This document shows positions 26,487-35,345 of a stretch of DNA of 62,763 bases, piece after piece. The number at the start of each line of letters is the position of its first letter. Position 1 is the first letter of the stretch. A model generated the notes under the pieces. The model did no database searches. It was given only the letters and a program-made list of their open reading frames with translations, and was not told the DNA's origin. The position numbers were made by a program, and so were the translations under genes. The DNA lies in contig NZ_BEWG01000133.1 of NCBI RefSeq assembly GCF_002723835.1, forward strand, positions 1 to 62,763, in the 5' to 3' direction. This DNA comes from Mycobacterium sp. shizuoka-1. GTDB taxonomy: Bacteria > Actinomycetota > Actinomycetes > Mycobacteriales > Mycobacteriaceae.

Positions 26487-27466
26487 CCGTACCCGCGGCG
26501 CCCGGCTCGGCGTTCGACCTGCACCCCGGTGACACCAATGCCATCGGGCGGATGCTCGCGCTGCTGGGCGACGAGTGGACACTACTGATTGTCCGCGAAT
26601 CACTCTTGGGGGCAACGAAATTCAGTGACTTTGCCCGGCTGCCGATTTCCAATGCCGTGCTCACCTCGCGCCTTGGATCCATGGTCCGGGACGGACTGCT
26701 GGACCGGCAGATCTACCAGCAGCAACCGCTGCGCGCGGGCTACCTGCCCACCGCCGAATGCCGGCAGCTGTGGCCGGTGCTGATCTCGATCTGGCAGTGG
26801 GAGCGCACCTGGGTGCACGACCGCAGCGACGAGTTGCCCCTGATGCGCCACCGAAGCTGCGGACAGGACTTCGCTCCGATCCTGCGATGTGAGCACTGCC
26901 ACGCGCCGACCGACGCACTCGACATCGAGGCACGTTGGGGTCCCAGCGGCGGCTGGGCGCGGTCGGTACCCCAGGCGACCACCCGCAAGCGGCTGCGCAC
27001 CGCCGACTCCGGAGCGCCCGGAATGTTCCCGCAGACCATGGCGATCTTCGGCAATCGCTGGTCGGCGGCGATCCTCGGGGCGGCTTTCCTGGGCACCCGG
27101 CGGTTCAGCGACTTCCAGGCCCGCCTCAAGGCACCGGCCGCCCTCGTCGCTGACCGCCTGAAACTCTTCTGCGACATCGGAATTCTGCAGGCCGCCGCCC
27201 ACCCCCAGCGCGCCGACTGGTCGGAATACCACCTCACCCCCAAGGGGCTGGCGTTCTACCCCGTCGTGGCCACCGCGATCGATTGGGCGCACACCCATTA
27301 CCGCGGCGCCGAAGGTCCCGCCCTGGTGTTGACCCACCGGGCGTGCCACCAGGCCTTCATTCCCCAGCTGGCCTGCGATCACTGCGGCCAGACATTGACG
27401 GGCAACGGTATTGAGGTCGTACCGCGCGGTGACACGGCGCCGCAGCACCGGGACGCGCCCGGCTGA
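26483..27466 (+). CDS. Tandem HxlR transcriptional regulator with duplicated cysteine motif
   Basis: A 327-residue protein with two winged-helix HxlR domains. The first (about 20-112) contains LLGDEWTLLIVRESLLGATKF and the second (about 182-272) FGNRWSAAILGAAFLGTRRF. Each is followed by the same cysteine arrangement, C-x9-C-x2-C: Cys126/136/139 (SCGQDF...CEHC) and Cys288/298/301 (ACHQAF...CDHC), a possible zinc or redox site. HxlR regulators normally dimerise; here a covalent dimer is built in. GTG start overlaps the oxygenase stop. It probably regulates the oxygenase operon through the dyad at 24930-24942. Effector unknown. Confidence 0.82.
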   Translation: MTVPAAPGSAFDLHPGDTNAIGRMLALLGDEWTLLIVRESLLGATKFSDFARLPISNAVLTSRLGSMVRDGLLDRQIYQQQPLRAGYLPTAECRQLWPVLISIWQWERTWVHDRSDELPLMRHRSCGQDFAPILRCEHCHAPTDALDIEARWGPSGGWARSVPQATTRKRLRTADSGAPGMFPQTMAIFGNRWSAAILGAAFLGTRRFSDFQARLKAPAALVADRLKLFCDIGILQAAAHPQRADWSEYHLTPKGLAFYPVVATAIDWAHTHYRGAEGPALVLTHRACHQAFIPQLACDHCGQTLTGNGIEVVPRGDTAPQHRDAPG

Positions 27467-27555
27467 CCCCGCCTTGAGCTGCGGATACACCAGAAGGTCA
27501 CACCGGCCGTTTACCATTCCACCGGCGCCTGCGCACCGGATGGAAAGGACGAGAC

Positions 27556-29589
27556 GTGAGTTACACCGCCGCGGACATCACTGAGCTCGACGATGTCCAG
27601 CACACCCGACTGCGGCCGGCGGTCAACCTCGGTCTGGACGTCCTGAACACCGCCTTACGCGAGCTGATCGACAACGCGGTCGAAGAGGTGGCCGATCCCA
27701 GCCACGGCGGATCGACCGTCACGATCACCCTGCACGCCGACGGATCGGTCAGCGTCGCCGACGACGGCCGCGGCCTGCCCGTCGACACCGATCCGACGAC
27801 CGGGAAGAACGGCATCGTCAAGACGCTGGGCACCGCCCGCGCCGGCGGCAAATTCTCCGCGCACACCGACGCCACCAGCACCGGGGCCGGCTTGAACGGA
27901 ATCGGTGCCGCCGCAGCGGTCTTCATCTCCGCCCGCACCGACGTGACGGTCCGCCGGGCCGGCAAGACCTACCTGCAGAGCTTCGGGGCGGGCTACCCCG
28001 GCGTGTTCGAGGGCAAGGACTTCGACCCGAACGCGCCGTTCACCCGGTCCGACACGCAGAAGCTGCGCGGGGTCGGCAACCGCAAGCCCGACGCCCAAGG
28101 CACGGAAGTACGCATCCTGTTCGACCCCGCCGTCGTGCCGGATTCCACCGTCGACATCGGCGAGGTGCTGCTGCGCGCCCACGCCGCGGCGCGGATGTCG
28201 CCGGGCGTGCACCTCGTCGTCGTCGACGAAGGCTGGCCCGGCGAGCAGATTCCGGCGGCTTTGCTCGAGCCGTTCAGCGGTCCGTGGGGTACCGACACGC
28301 TGCTGGACCTGATGTGCACGGCGGCCGGCACCCCGACGCCGGCCGTGCGCGCGGTCGTGGAGGGTCGCGGCGAGTACACCACCGGCCGCGGCCCGACGCC
28401 CTTCCGCTGGTCGCTGACCGCGGGTCCGGCCGAGCCTGCGACGGTGGCCGCGTTCTGCAACACCGTGCGCACCCCCGGCGGCGGGTCGCACCTGACCGCC
28501 GCGGTGAAGGGGTTCTCCGAGGCGCTGGCCGACCGCGCCTCCCGCATTCGCGACCTCGGCCTGGCCAAGGGTGAAGAAGGCCCGGAGGCACAGGATTTCG
28601 CGGCGGTCACCGCGCTGGCGGTGGATACCCGCGCGCCCGACGTGTCGTGGGACTCCCAAGCCAAGACCGCGGTGTCGTCCCGGTCACTGAACGTCGCGAT
28701 GGCACCGGACGTAGCCCGCAGCGTCACCGTCTGGGCGGCCAACCCGGCCAACGGCGACGCCGTGTCGCTCTGGACGAAGCTGGCGCTCGAATTCGCGCGG
28801 GCCCGCCGCAGCGCCGAGGGCGCCAAGGCACGATCGCGGGCAGCATCCAAGGCCAAGGGGCTCGGGACGAACCTGTCGCTGCCGCCAAAGCTGCTGCCCA
28901 GCAGGGAGACCGGCCGCGGGTCGGGCGCCGAACTGTTCCTCTGCGAGGGCGATTCGGCGCTGGGCACCATCAAGGCCGCACGCGATGCCACTTTCCAAGC
29001 CGCGTTTCCACTGAAAGGCAAGCCGCCCAACGTCTACGGGTTCGCGCTGAGCAAGGCCCGCGGCAAGGACGAGTTCGACTCGATCGAACGCATTCTGGGC
29101 TGCGGGGTGCGGGACAACTGCGACCCGGAGCAGTGCCGCTACGACCGGATCCTGTTCGCTTCCGACGCCGATCCCGATGGCGGCAACATCAACTCCAGCC
29201 TGATCTCGATGTTCCTGGACTTCTACCGCCCGCTGGTCGAAGCCGGGATGGTGTACGTGACGCTGCCGCCGCTGTTCGTGGTGAAGAACGGTGACGAGCG
29301 GATCTACTGCCAGGACGAATCCGAGCGCGACGCCGCGGTGGCCCAGCTGAAGGCGACCTCCAAGAAGCGGGTGGAAGTGCAGCGCAACAAGGGTCTCGGC
29401 GAGATGGATGCCGACGATTTCTGGAACACCGTGCTGGACCCGCAGCGGCGCACGGTGATTCGGGTCCATCCCGACGACAGTGACAAGAAACTGCACCACA
29501 CGTTGTTCGGCGGACCGCCCGAGGGCCGGCGCACGTGGATGGCCGACATCGCCTCCCGTGTCGACACCTCGGCGCTGGACCTCGACTAG
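27556..29589 (+). CDS. topoN: Type IIA topoisomerase ATPase subunit, TopoN-like
   Basis: A 677-residue GyrB/ParE-type subunit. The GHKL ATP-binding domain has ELIDNAVEE, DDGRGLP and TGAGLNGIGAAA; the TOPRIM domain has EGDSA (Glu464) and SDADPDG (about 536-542). It pairs with the product of the next gene, 16 bases downstream. M. smegmatis has a second topoisomerase, TopoNM, reported to have unusual supercoiling activity in addition to gyrase; this pair appears to be the same. It is shorter and more divergent than gyrase. GTG start with GGAAAGGAC upstream. Confidence 0.88.
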   Translation: MSYTAADITELDDVQHTRLRPAVNLGLDVLNTALRELIDNAVEEVADPSHGGSTVTITLHADGSVSVADDGRGLPVDTDPTTGKNGIVKTLGTARAGGKFSAHTDATSTGAGLNGIGAAAAVFISARTDVTVRRAGKTYLQSFGAGYPGVFEGKDFDPNAPFTRSDTQKLRGVGNRKPDAQGTEVRILFDPAVVPDSTVDIGEVLLRAHAAARMSPGVHLVVVDEGWPGEQIPAALLEPFSGPWGTDTLLDLMCTAAGTPTPAVRAVVEGRGEYTTGRGPTPFRWSLTAGPAEPATVAAFCNTVRTPGGGSHLTAAVKGFSEALADRASRIRDLGLAKGEEGPEAQDFAAVTALAVDTRAPDVSWDSQAKTAVSSRSLNVAMAPDVARSVTVWAANPANGDAVSLWTKLALEFARARRSAEGAKARSRAASKAKGLGTNLSLPPKLLPSRETGRGSGAELFLCEGDSALGTIKAARDATFQAAFPLKGKPPNVYGFALSKARGKDEFDSIERILGCGVRDNCDPEQCRYDRILFASDADPDGGNINSSLISMFLDFYRPLVEAGMVYVTLPPLFVVKNGDERIYCQDESERDAAVAQLKATSKKRVEVQRNKGLGEMDADDFWNTVLDPQRRTVIRVHPDDSDKKLHHTLFGGPPEGRRTWMADIASRVDTSALDLD

Positions 29590-29605
29590 GACGTAGGAAA
29601 ACACC

Positions 29606-31744
29606 GTGACCGCCACCTTGGATGTTCCCGAGCAGAATCCCGATCTGGTGCTCGAGCAGAGCGCCGACGACTACTGGAACCACTACCAGCTGACGTTCGC
29701 GCTCTACAGCGTGAGCGACCGCGCCATCCCGTCCGCGTTCGACGGCCTCAAGCCCGGCCAACGGCGTCTGCTCTACCAGATGCACGACTCGCGGCTGCTG
29801 CCCGGCAACAAGCCGCAGAAGTCCTCGAAGGTGTGCTCGGCGGTCACCGGCAATCTGCACCCCCACGGCGGTGCGTCGATGTACGGTGCCGCGGCGCTGA
29901 TGGCCGCCGAGTTCCAGCGTGTGAAAGTCATTGACGGACAGGGTGCCTTCCCGCGCATCCAGGGCGATATCCCCGCCGCCGACCGGTATACCGAGATGCG
30001 GTTGTCGGCCCCCGGCGCGGCGCTGACCGCCGAACTCGACGACCACGCCGTGCCGATGGTCCCGACCTTCGACGGGGAATGGACCGAGCCGACGATGCTG
30101 CCTGCCCAGTGGCCGGTGCTGCTGTGCAACGGCGCGGTCGGCATCGCCGAGGGTTGGGCCACCAAGGTGCCCGCGCACAACCCCCGCGAGGTGATGGCCG
30201 CCTGCCGGGCGCTGCTGAAGACGCCGAACATGACCGACGACCGGCTGGTGAAACTGATCCCCGGCCCCGACTGGGGCTGCGGGGCCACCGTGGTCGGCAC
30301 AGCGGGTCTGCGCGAGTACATCACCACCGGTCGGGGGGCGTTCACCGTGCGCGGCACGGTCAGCGTCGACGGCAAGAACTGCGTGATCACCGAGCTACCG
30401 CCCGGTGTCGCGAGCAACACTGTGCAGGAACGGATCCGGGCGCTCGTCGAGTCCGGCGAGATGTCCGGTGTCGCGGACATGTCGGACCTCACCGACCGAC
30501 GCAACGGGCTACGCATCGTGGTGACCGCCAAGCGTGGCCACAGCGCCGAGCAGATCCGCGAACAGCTCCTCGCCCTGACCCCGCTGGAGTCGACCTTCGC
30601 CGCCAGCCTGGTCGCGCTCGACGAGAATCGGGTGCCACGCTGGTGGTCGGTGCGCGAGCTGATCGCGGCGTTCCTGTCGCTGCGTGACTCGGTGGTGCTG
30701 CACCGCAGCGAATACCGACTCGAGAAGGTCACCGCGCGCAGGCATCTGGTGGCCGGCCTGATGACGATCCACCTCGACATCGATGCCGCGGTCGCGGTGA
30801 TCCGGGGTTCCGACACCGTCGACGAAGCGCGCACGGGCCTGCAGGAGCGGTTTTCGATCGACGCCGTGCAGGCCGATTACGTTCTGGCGCTGCAACTTCG
30901 CCGGCTGACCAAGCTCGACGTCATCGAGCTGCGCGCCGAAGCCGAGAAGCTGGACGCCGAGTTCGCGGAGTTGACCGAGCTGGTGTCCAATCCCGACGCG
31001 CGCCGGACGGTGATCGACGCTGAGCTCGTGGAGACCGCCAAGCTGTTCAAGGGCCCGGAGTTCGACCGCCGGACGTTGCTGGATGCCGAGGCCACCCCGG
31101 TGACGTCGGCCGCCGACGAGGACGGTGCGCGGGAACGCAAGGTCAACACCGCCTGGCGGCTGGACGATCGCGGGGTGTTCTCCGACAGTCACGGAGAGTT
31201 GCTCACCTCCGGTCTCGGCTGGGCGGTGTGGACCGACGGCCGGGTGAAATTCACCACCGGCAACGGTCTGCCCTTCAAGATCCGGGACATTCCGGTGGCG
31301 CCGGACATCACCGGGCTGGTGCGCTCCGGGGTGCTTCCACCCGGCTATCACCTGGCCCTGGTGACCCGGCGGGGCAAGGTTCTGCGGATCGATCCGGCCG
31401 TGGTGAACCCGCAGGGCGCCGCGGGCAACGGGGTCGCCGGGGTGAAGCTGGCCGGCGACGGTGACGAGGTGATCGCGGCGCTGCCGGTGTCCTGCGGCAA
31501 CGGCGAGGCCATCTTGTCAGTGTCGGAAAAGAGTTGGAAGGTCACCGAAGTCGCCGACATCCCGGTCAAGGGCCGTGGCGGCGGCGGTGTCGGCTTCCAT
31601 CCGTTCGTCAAGGGTGAGGACGCCCTGCTGGCGGCGTCGATCTCGGCGACCGGCTACGTGCGCGGCACCAGGGCCGTGCGGGCCGAGAATCGCGCGAAGG
31701 CGTCGATCAAGGGCTCGGGAAGCGACGTCACACCGGCCGGCTAG
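29606..31744 (+). CDS. topoM: Type IIA topoisomerase DNA-cleavage subunit, TopoM-like
   Basis: A 712-residue GyrA/ParC-type subunit. The N-terminal winged helix has LKPGQRRLLYQM; the catalytic tyrosine is Tyr128 in AADRYTEMRLS, where gyrase has AAMRYTE. The C-terminal half has shortened beta-pinwheel repeats, and I see no classical GyrA box (QRRGGKG), which fits a non-gyrase enzyme. It would form a heterotetramer with TopoN and act on chromosome topology. The TAG stop shares CTAG with the convergent hydrolase gene. Confidence 0.88.
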   Translation: MTATLDVPEQNPDLVLEQSADDYWNHYQLTFALYSVSDRAIPSAFDGLKPGQRRLLYQMHDSRLLPGNKPQKSSKVCSAVTGNLHPHGGASMYGAAALMAAEFQRVKVIDGQGAFPRIQGDIPAADRYTEMRLSAPGAALTAELDDHAVPMVPTFDGEWTEPTMLPAQWPVLLCNGAVGIAEGWATKVPAHNPREVMAACRALLKTPNMTDDRLVKLIPGPDWGCGATVVGTAGLREYITTGRGAFTVRGTVSVDGKNCVITELPPGVASNTVQERIRALVESGEMSGVADMSDLTDRRNGLRIVVTAKRGHSAEQIREQLLALTPLESTFAASLVALDENRVPRWWSVRELIAAFLSLRDSVVLHRSEYRLEKVTARRHLVAGLMTIHLDIDAAVAVIRGSDTVDEARTGLQERFSIDAVQADYVLALQLRRLTKLDVIELRAEAEKLDAEFAELTELVSNPDARRTVIDAELVETAKLFKGPEFDRRTLLDAEATPVTSAADEDGARERKVNTAWRLDDRGVFSDSHGELLTSGLGWAVWTDGRVKFTTGNGLPFKIRDIPVAPDITGLVRSGVLPPGYHLALVTRRGKVLRIDPAVVNPQGAAGNGVAGVKLAGDGDEVIAALPVSCGNGEAILSVSEKSWKVTEVADIPVKGRGGGGVGFHPFVKGEDALLAASISATGYVRGTRAVRAENRAKASIKGSGSDVTPAG

Positions 31745-32673
31745 TCAGTGGGGTCACCGATGAACTCCACCCCGGCGGTGATGGCAGGGCGGTGCCGCAG
31801 GACCCGGTAGTGAGCCAGTCGGCCGAGGCCTCGCGTGGTCAGGAGCCGTGCGCCTTGCCACGATGCGGCCAGTCGGGCGGTGGCGGCATACGGGCTGTCG
31901 GGGTCGTCGGGGTCGTGGATGAGAAGCAGCGGAGGGTAGTCGGCTCGTCGGCCGACTCGGGTCATGTTGGTCTCGTGCAGCGGCATGGCAATGCGTTTTT
32001 CCAGACGGCGGTGTAGCCCGGCGCGAATACGGCGGCCGAAGCCATGACGTGCGGCGAACAGATCGAGATAGAGCGGAAAATCGGCCATCGGCGCGAAGAA
32101 GACCAGGCGTCCTACCGGTGCGCCCTGCGCTGCCGCCAATGCGGTCGCGTTCGCGCCCAGCGAGTGAGCGACCACCGCGTGGGCGGGCCCATGGGTCTCG
32201 ATCACGGCTGCAATCGCGTCGGCGCACTCGGTGGCTGTGGTGCGCCCCGGAGCGAGCTCACCCGGATCGGATTCGTTGTGGCTGGGCAAGTCGAATGCGA
32301 CGACCCGATAACCCGCCTCAACCAGCGGTTTGACGAACATCGCCAAATGCGGGCGCTGCCCGCCCCAACCGTGCACCAGGTAGATCGGCGGTCCCTGCCC
32401 CCATTCCTCACCGGCGACCCGATGTCCGTCCCACCACGCTTCGATCGGCCTGCCTGGCGGCACACCCGGCGGCATGCGCAGAGCTGACTCGAGAACCGGT
32501 GGGGTACACCATAATTCGACCGCCCACCGCGATCCCAACCAAGGCGCGAACCGCTCGAGCCACCAGAATCGCCGACGCACCCTGTCCTCGACCGGGGGGA
32601 GAATTCCCGAGCCAACGACGTCGAGCGGGGGGATCTCACCGTCCTGCGCCGGTTGAGGTGCACCGTCCGTCAT
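31741..32673 (-). CDS. Alpha/beta hydrolase
   Basis: A 310-residue cytoplasmic hydrolase. The oxyanion segment is YLVHGWGGQ, the nucleophile elbow AHSLGANA (Ser), the probable acid DPDDPDSPY and the histidine in GRLAHYRVLRH. Only 20 bases separate its start at 32673 from the stop of the DUF2236 oxygenase, so it is the last gene of the LysR-cyclase-oxygenase-hydrolase run. A longer frame upstream overlaps that gene and is rejected. Substrate unknown; an ester or thioester of an isoprenoid would fit the context. Confidence 0.8.
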   Translation of the reverse strand: MTDGAPQPAQDGEIPPLDVVGSGILPPVEDRVRRRFWWLERFAPWLGSRWAVELWCTPPVLESALRMPPGVPPGRPIEAWWDGHRVAGEEWGQGPPIYLVHGWGGQRPHLAMFVKPLVEAGYRVVAFDLPSHNESDPGELAPGRTTATECADAIAAVIETHGPAHAVVAHSLGANATALAAAQGAPVGRLVFFAPMADFPLYLDLFAARHGFGRRIRAGLHRRLEKRIAMPLHETNMTRVGRRADYPPLLLIHDPDDPDSPYAATARLAASWQGARLLTTRGLGRLAHYRVLRHRPAITAGVEFIGDPTD

Positions 32674-32693
32674 GAACTTCGATGGTAGTACGG

Positions 32694-34082
32694 CTAGCCG
32701 GTGAAGCCCTCCCCCGTCGTCGACCGGTCGTGGTGGGTGTAGGTTGCCGGGATCTGCCGACCACGAGCGATCTTGTCCAGCATGGCAACTCGCTCGCGCG
32801 CGGCTGCGCCGCTCTTCTTCCGGCGCTCCCGGATCGGGTTCGACCAGGGCAGTCGGTCGGACACCATGGCGATGCCCACGTTGAGCCGGGTCAGATGTGC
32901 GAAGTACCGCGCCCGGCGCTCGAAGTTGTACCCGAGGGGTTCGAAGAGTGTGCCTGCCACCATGGCTTCGATCTGCTGGTATCCGTAGACCACGCCGGCC
33001 GGGGCCAGCGCGATACTCGCCGTGAGCTGGTTCACGTGCCGGGCCACCAGGGCGCGGACCCAACCGGGCAGGGCTTCGGTCAGGGTGGTCAGGTGCGCCG
33101 GTCCGGCGATGGCATCGACCAGCTCGGCACGCCACGGCGACGGGTTACCACCCCTGGCCAGAACATAATTCAGCGATTTGATCAGCTCAATGCCGTTGGC
33201 AGAGTGCAGCAGCACCGGTGCGCCCCACAGTCGCCCGGAGAACGACGAGTATTCGGCGAGGTCCTCGAGCTGGTCCGGTGTCAGCTTGCGGCCGAAGGCG
33301 TGGTCGACGAGCCGGCCGAGCAGCATGCCGCTGCCGAACCCCAGCAGCGACGTCACGGGAATCGGTTCGCCGAACTTGAGGTAGAGCTCGTCGCCCCACT
33401 TGCGCCGGAGTCCCCGGCTGGCCAGTGCGTGCATCAACCGAACCCGCACCACATCCTGGAACGCCGCCGACTGCCGGTCGAAGATGTCAGGAAGGGTGAA
33501 TTCGGCGAACACCCGTGCGGTTTCGATGAACCGGCGCGGGCCGTCGTCGGCGAATCGGCCGGTGGCGCCGGTGGCCGCGGAGATGTCGCCGGTCATCGCG
33601 GTCTCGTAGAACGCCCACGAGCGAATGATCGTGGTGGCGGCCCAGGTGGCCGACATCGCCAGCATCCGGCCCCGCTCGGCGGAGGCCAGATCGAACTGTG
33701 CCGGTAGCGAATCGAGATGGTCGAAGAGATCGACGAACTCCTGCGGCGGATCCTCGAGCGTGTCGATGCCCTGGGTCAGCGCCTGCTCGAACAGGGCGCG
33801 GCCCCGCTCGTGGCCGAGGCGCTCGAAGGCTTCGACCGCGCCGATCATGTATTCGTCACGCTGCCAGAAATAGTCGTCGCGCAACCGGGTGAGGTCGCTG
33901 GGTTCGACCTCTTTGTCGATGTCGATCCAGCCGCCGAACATGAATTCGCGCATCTGGCGCCACTGGTCGGCGAAGTAGTCCCGCCCCGGCGGAATCGGCC
34001 GCAGCGGCCGGTCCGGATGGTCGCGGCGATTGAAGTCGACATCCTCGAGGAGGATGTCCGGACGCTCACCAGTCACCGTCAT
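32694..34082 (-). CDS. MpaB-family (DUF2236) heme oxygenase
   Basis: A 462-residue protein of the MpaB/latex-clearing protein superfamily. The conserved RVRLMHAL segment gives the Arg and His expected near the heme, and the IIRSWAFYETAM segment gives another conserved Arg; IRxxRLM/H pattern is typical. Known members cleave isoprenoid chains: Lcp cleaves polyisoprene and MpaB cleaves a farnesyl side chain. It lies between a lycopene cyclase and an alpha/beta hydrolase gene, so an isoprenoid or carotenoid is a reasonable substrate. The ATG at 34082 fits the conserved start; the 13-residue longer form is unlikely. Confidence 0.82.
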   Translation of the reverse strand: MTVTGERPDILLEDVDFNRRDHPDRPLRPIPPGRDYFADQWRQMREFMFGGWIDIDKEVEPSDLTRLRDDYFWQRDEYMIGAVEAFERLGHERGRALFEQALTQGIDTLEDPPQEFVDLFDHLDSLPAQFDLASAERGRMLAMSATWAATTIIRSWAFYETAMTGDISAATGATGRFADDGPRRFIETARVFAEFTLPDIFDRQSAAFQDVVRVRLMHALASRGLRRKWGDELYLKFGEPIPVTSLLGFGSGMLLGRLVDHAFGRKLTPDQLEDLAEYSSFSGRLWGAPVLLHSANGIELIKSLNYVLARGGNPSPWRAELVDAIAGPAHLTTLTEALPGWVRALVARHVNQLTASIALAPAGVVYGYQQIEAMVAGTLFEPLGYNFERRARYFAHLTRLNVGIAMVSDRLPWSNPIRERRKKSGAAARERVAMLDKIARGRQIPATYTHHDRSTTGEGFTG

Positions 34083-34127
34083 GAAGCGAACGCTATCGCG
34101 GGCGTGACTAACTGGCAACGACTGTTG

Positions 34128-35327
34128 TCAGTTTGGCGGTGGCCCGTCGTCGTTCGTGCGCAGCGGGCGCATGAGCGCCGGCAGGACAAGCCGGCGGCGC
34201 AGGCGCCAGTCCGACTCGCGGAACAGCCCGGCCATCGCTGCCAGGGTGCCGCCGACGTCGTCGCGGGCGGTGAGGTAGGCCCAGCGCTGGGCGTCCGGTA
34301 GCGCGAAGAACTGCTCGAAGAAACCGGGAACCTCAGCGGCCGGCATGCGCAGCAGGGCTTCCAGCCCGATCCCCCGCACGCGGTGGATCAGCTTGGCGGC
34401 GGGTGACCACACCGTCTCCTGCGCCGCCGCGAGCGCCCGGTCCGGCCGGCCGGGCAGGTGTTCGGCCAGTGCTGCGGCCACCCGGGGCGCCAGCTGCAGA
34501 GACGCGGCCACGCTGAATCCGCTGGCCGGGTGGATCAGCGGCGCCGCCGCGCCGAACCCGAGGGCACCCGAGCCCGCGTGGCGCGGGTGGTCGACTCGGA
34601 AGGACACCTTCTCCGTCGGGGCGTGGTCGGGAGGCGCGATGCCATGGTGCTTGAGCCGGGCATGGAGCCGGCGACGCAGGGTCGCCAGCGGCAGCCCGGG
34701 GCGGCGCGCCAGGGAGGTCTCCTCCACCAGCACCTTGCCGCCGCCCAGCGGGACGACGTAGACGAACGTCGGCCAGCCGGATTCGCCGTGGTCGGGCCGC
34801 CAGTCCATGAACAGCGCGTCGCCAGGAGCGACCAGCTCGGAGACCGTCTCGTCGTCGAGGATGACGCCGTAGGCGGTCTGTTCGGCCGGTACCCGCGGCG
34901 AGCGGATGGGATCCAGCGGGCGCCACCGCCCCGCGGCATCCACGACCACCGAGCCCCGCAGCGATGAGCCGTCGGCCAGTTGCACGACTCCCGGCTCGGG
35001 CGAGCGGACCGCCCGGCCGGTGTACACGGTCACTCCGCTGAACTGGCCGGCCAGATGGGCGCGCAGCGCATCCACGTCCAGGATCGCGTACTCCCAGCCC
35101 AGGCGGTGTTCGGTCAGCGCGATCGCCCGCCCGGCGGCACGGGCCGCGACCACCGAGTCCGGCAGGTCGGCGGGCAGCTCCGGGGCCCACATCCCGTAGG
35201 TGGCCACCCAGGGCCGGTCCGGGTTCGGATCGACCAGGCCGACCGTCAGCCCGCGCTGTCCGCACGCGGCCGCCAACGCCATGCCGGCAGGTCCGGCGCC
35301 GACCACCACGACGTCCATGGGCTCCAT
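34128..35327 (-). CDS. Lycopene cyclase, CrtL-type
   Basis: A 399-residue flavoprotein. The N-terminal FAD-binding motif VVVVGAGPAGMALA is followed by VATYGMWAPEL (the lycopene cyclase YGMW/YGVW element), AYGVILDDE, the FMDWRPDHG and TFVYVVPLGGGKVLVEETSL segments and GAAAPLIHPASGFSVAAS, characteristic of the CrtL family. It would form rings at one or both ends of lycopene. The usual mycobacterial cyclase is a CrtYc/CrtYd heterodimer encoded in the main crt cluster, so this is an extra cyclase. A second possible start lies at 35318. LysR upstream, 18 bases away. Confidence 0.85.
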   Translation of the reverse strand: MEPMDVVVVGAGPAGMALAAACGQRGLTVGLVDPNPDRPWVATYGMWAPELPADLPDSVVAARAAGRAIALTEHRLGWEYAILDVDALRAHLAGQFSGVTVYTGRAVRSPEPGVVQLADGSSLRGSVVVDAAGRWRPLDPIRSPRVPAEQTAYGVILDDETVSELVAPGDALFMDWRPDHGESGWPTFVYVVPLGGGKVLVEETSLARRPGLPLATLRRRLHARLKHHGIAPPDHAPTEKVSFRVDHPRHAGSGALGFGAAAPLIHPASGFSVAASLQLAPRVAAALAEHLPGRPDRALAAAQETVWSPAAKLIHRVRGIGLEALLRMPAAEVPGFFEQFFALPDAQRWAYLTARDDVGGTLAAMAGLFRESDWRLRRRLVLPALMRPLRTNDDGPPPN

Positions 35328-35345
35328 CGTGCCCGGTGCCGGGAG

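Noticed and set aside
32682..33707. A 341-residue plus-strand frame opposite the DUF2236 oxygenase
   Set aside because: Shadow of a high-GC gene; no domain or start signal.
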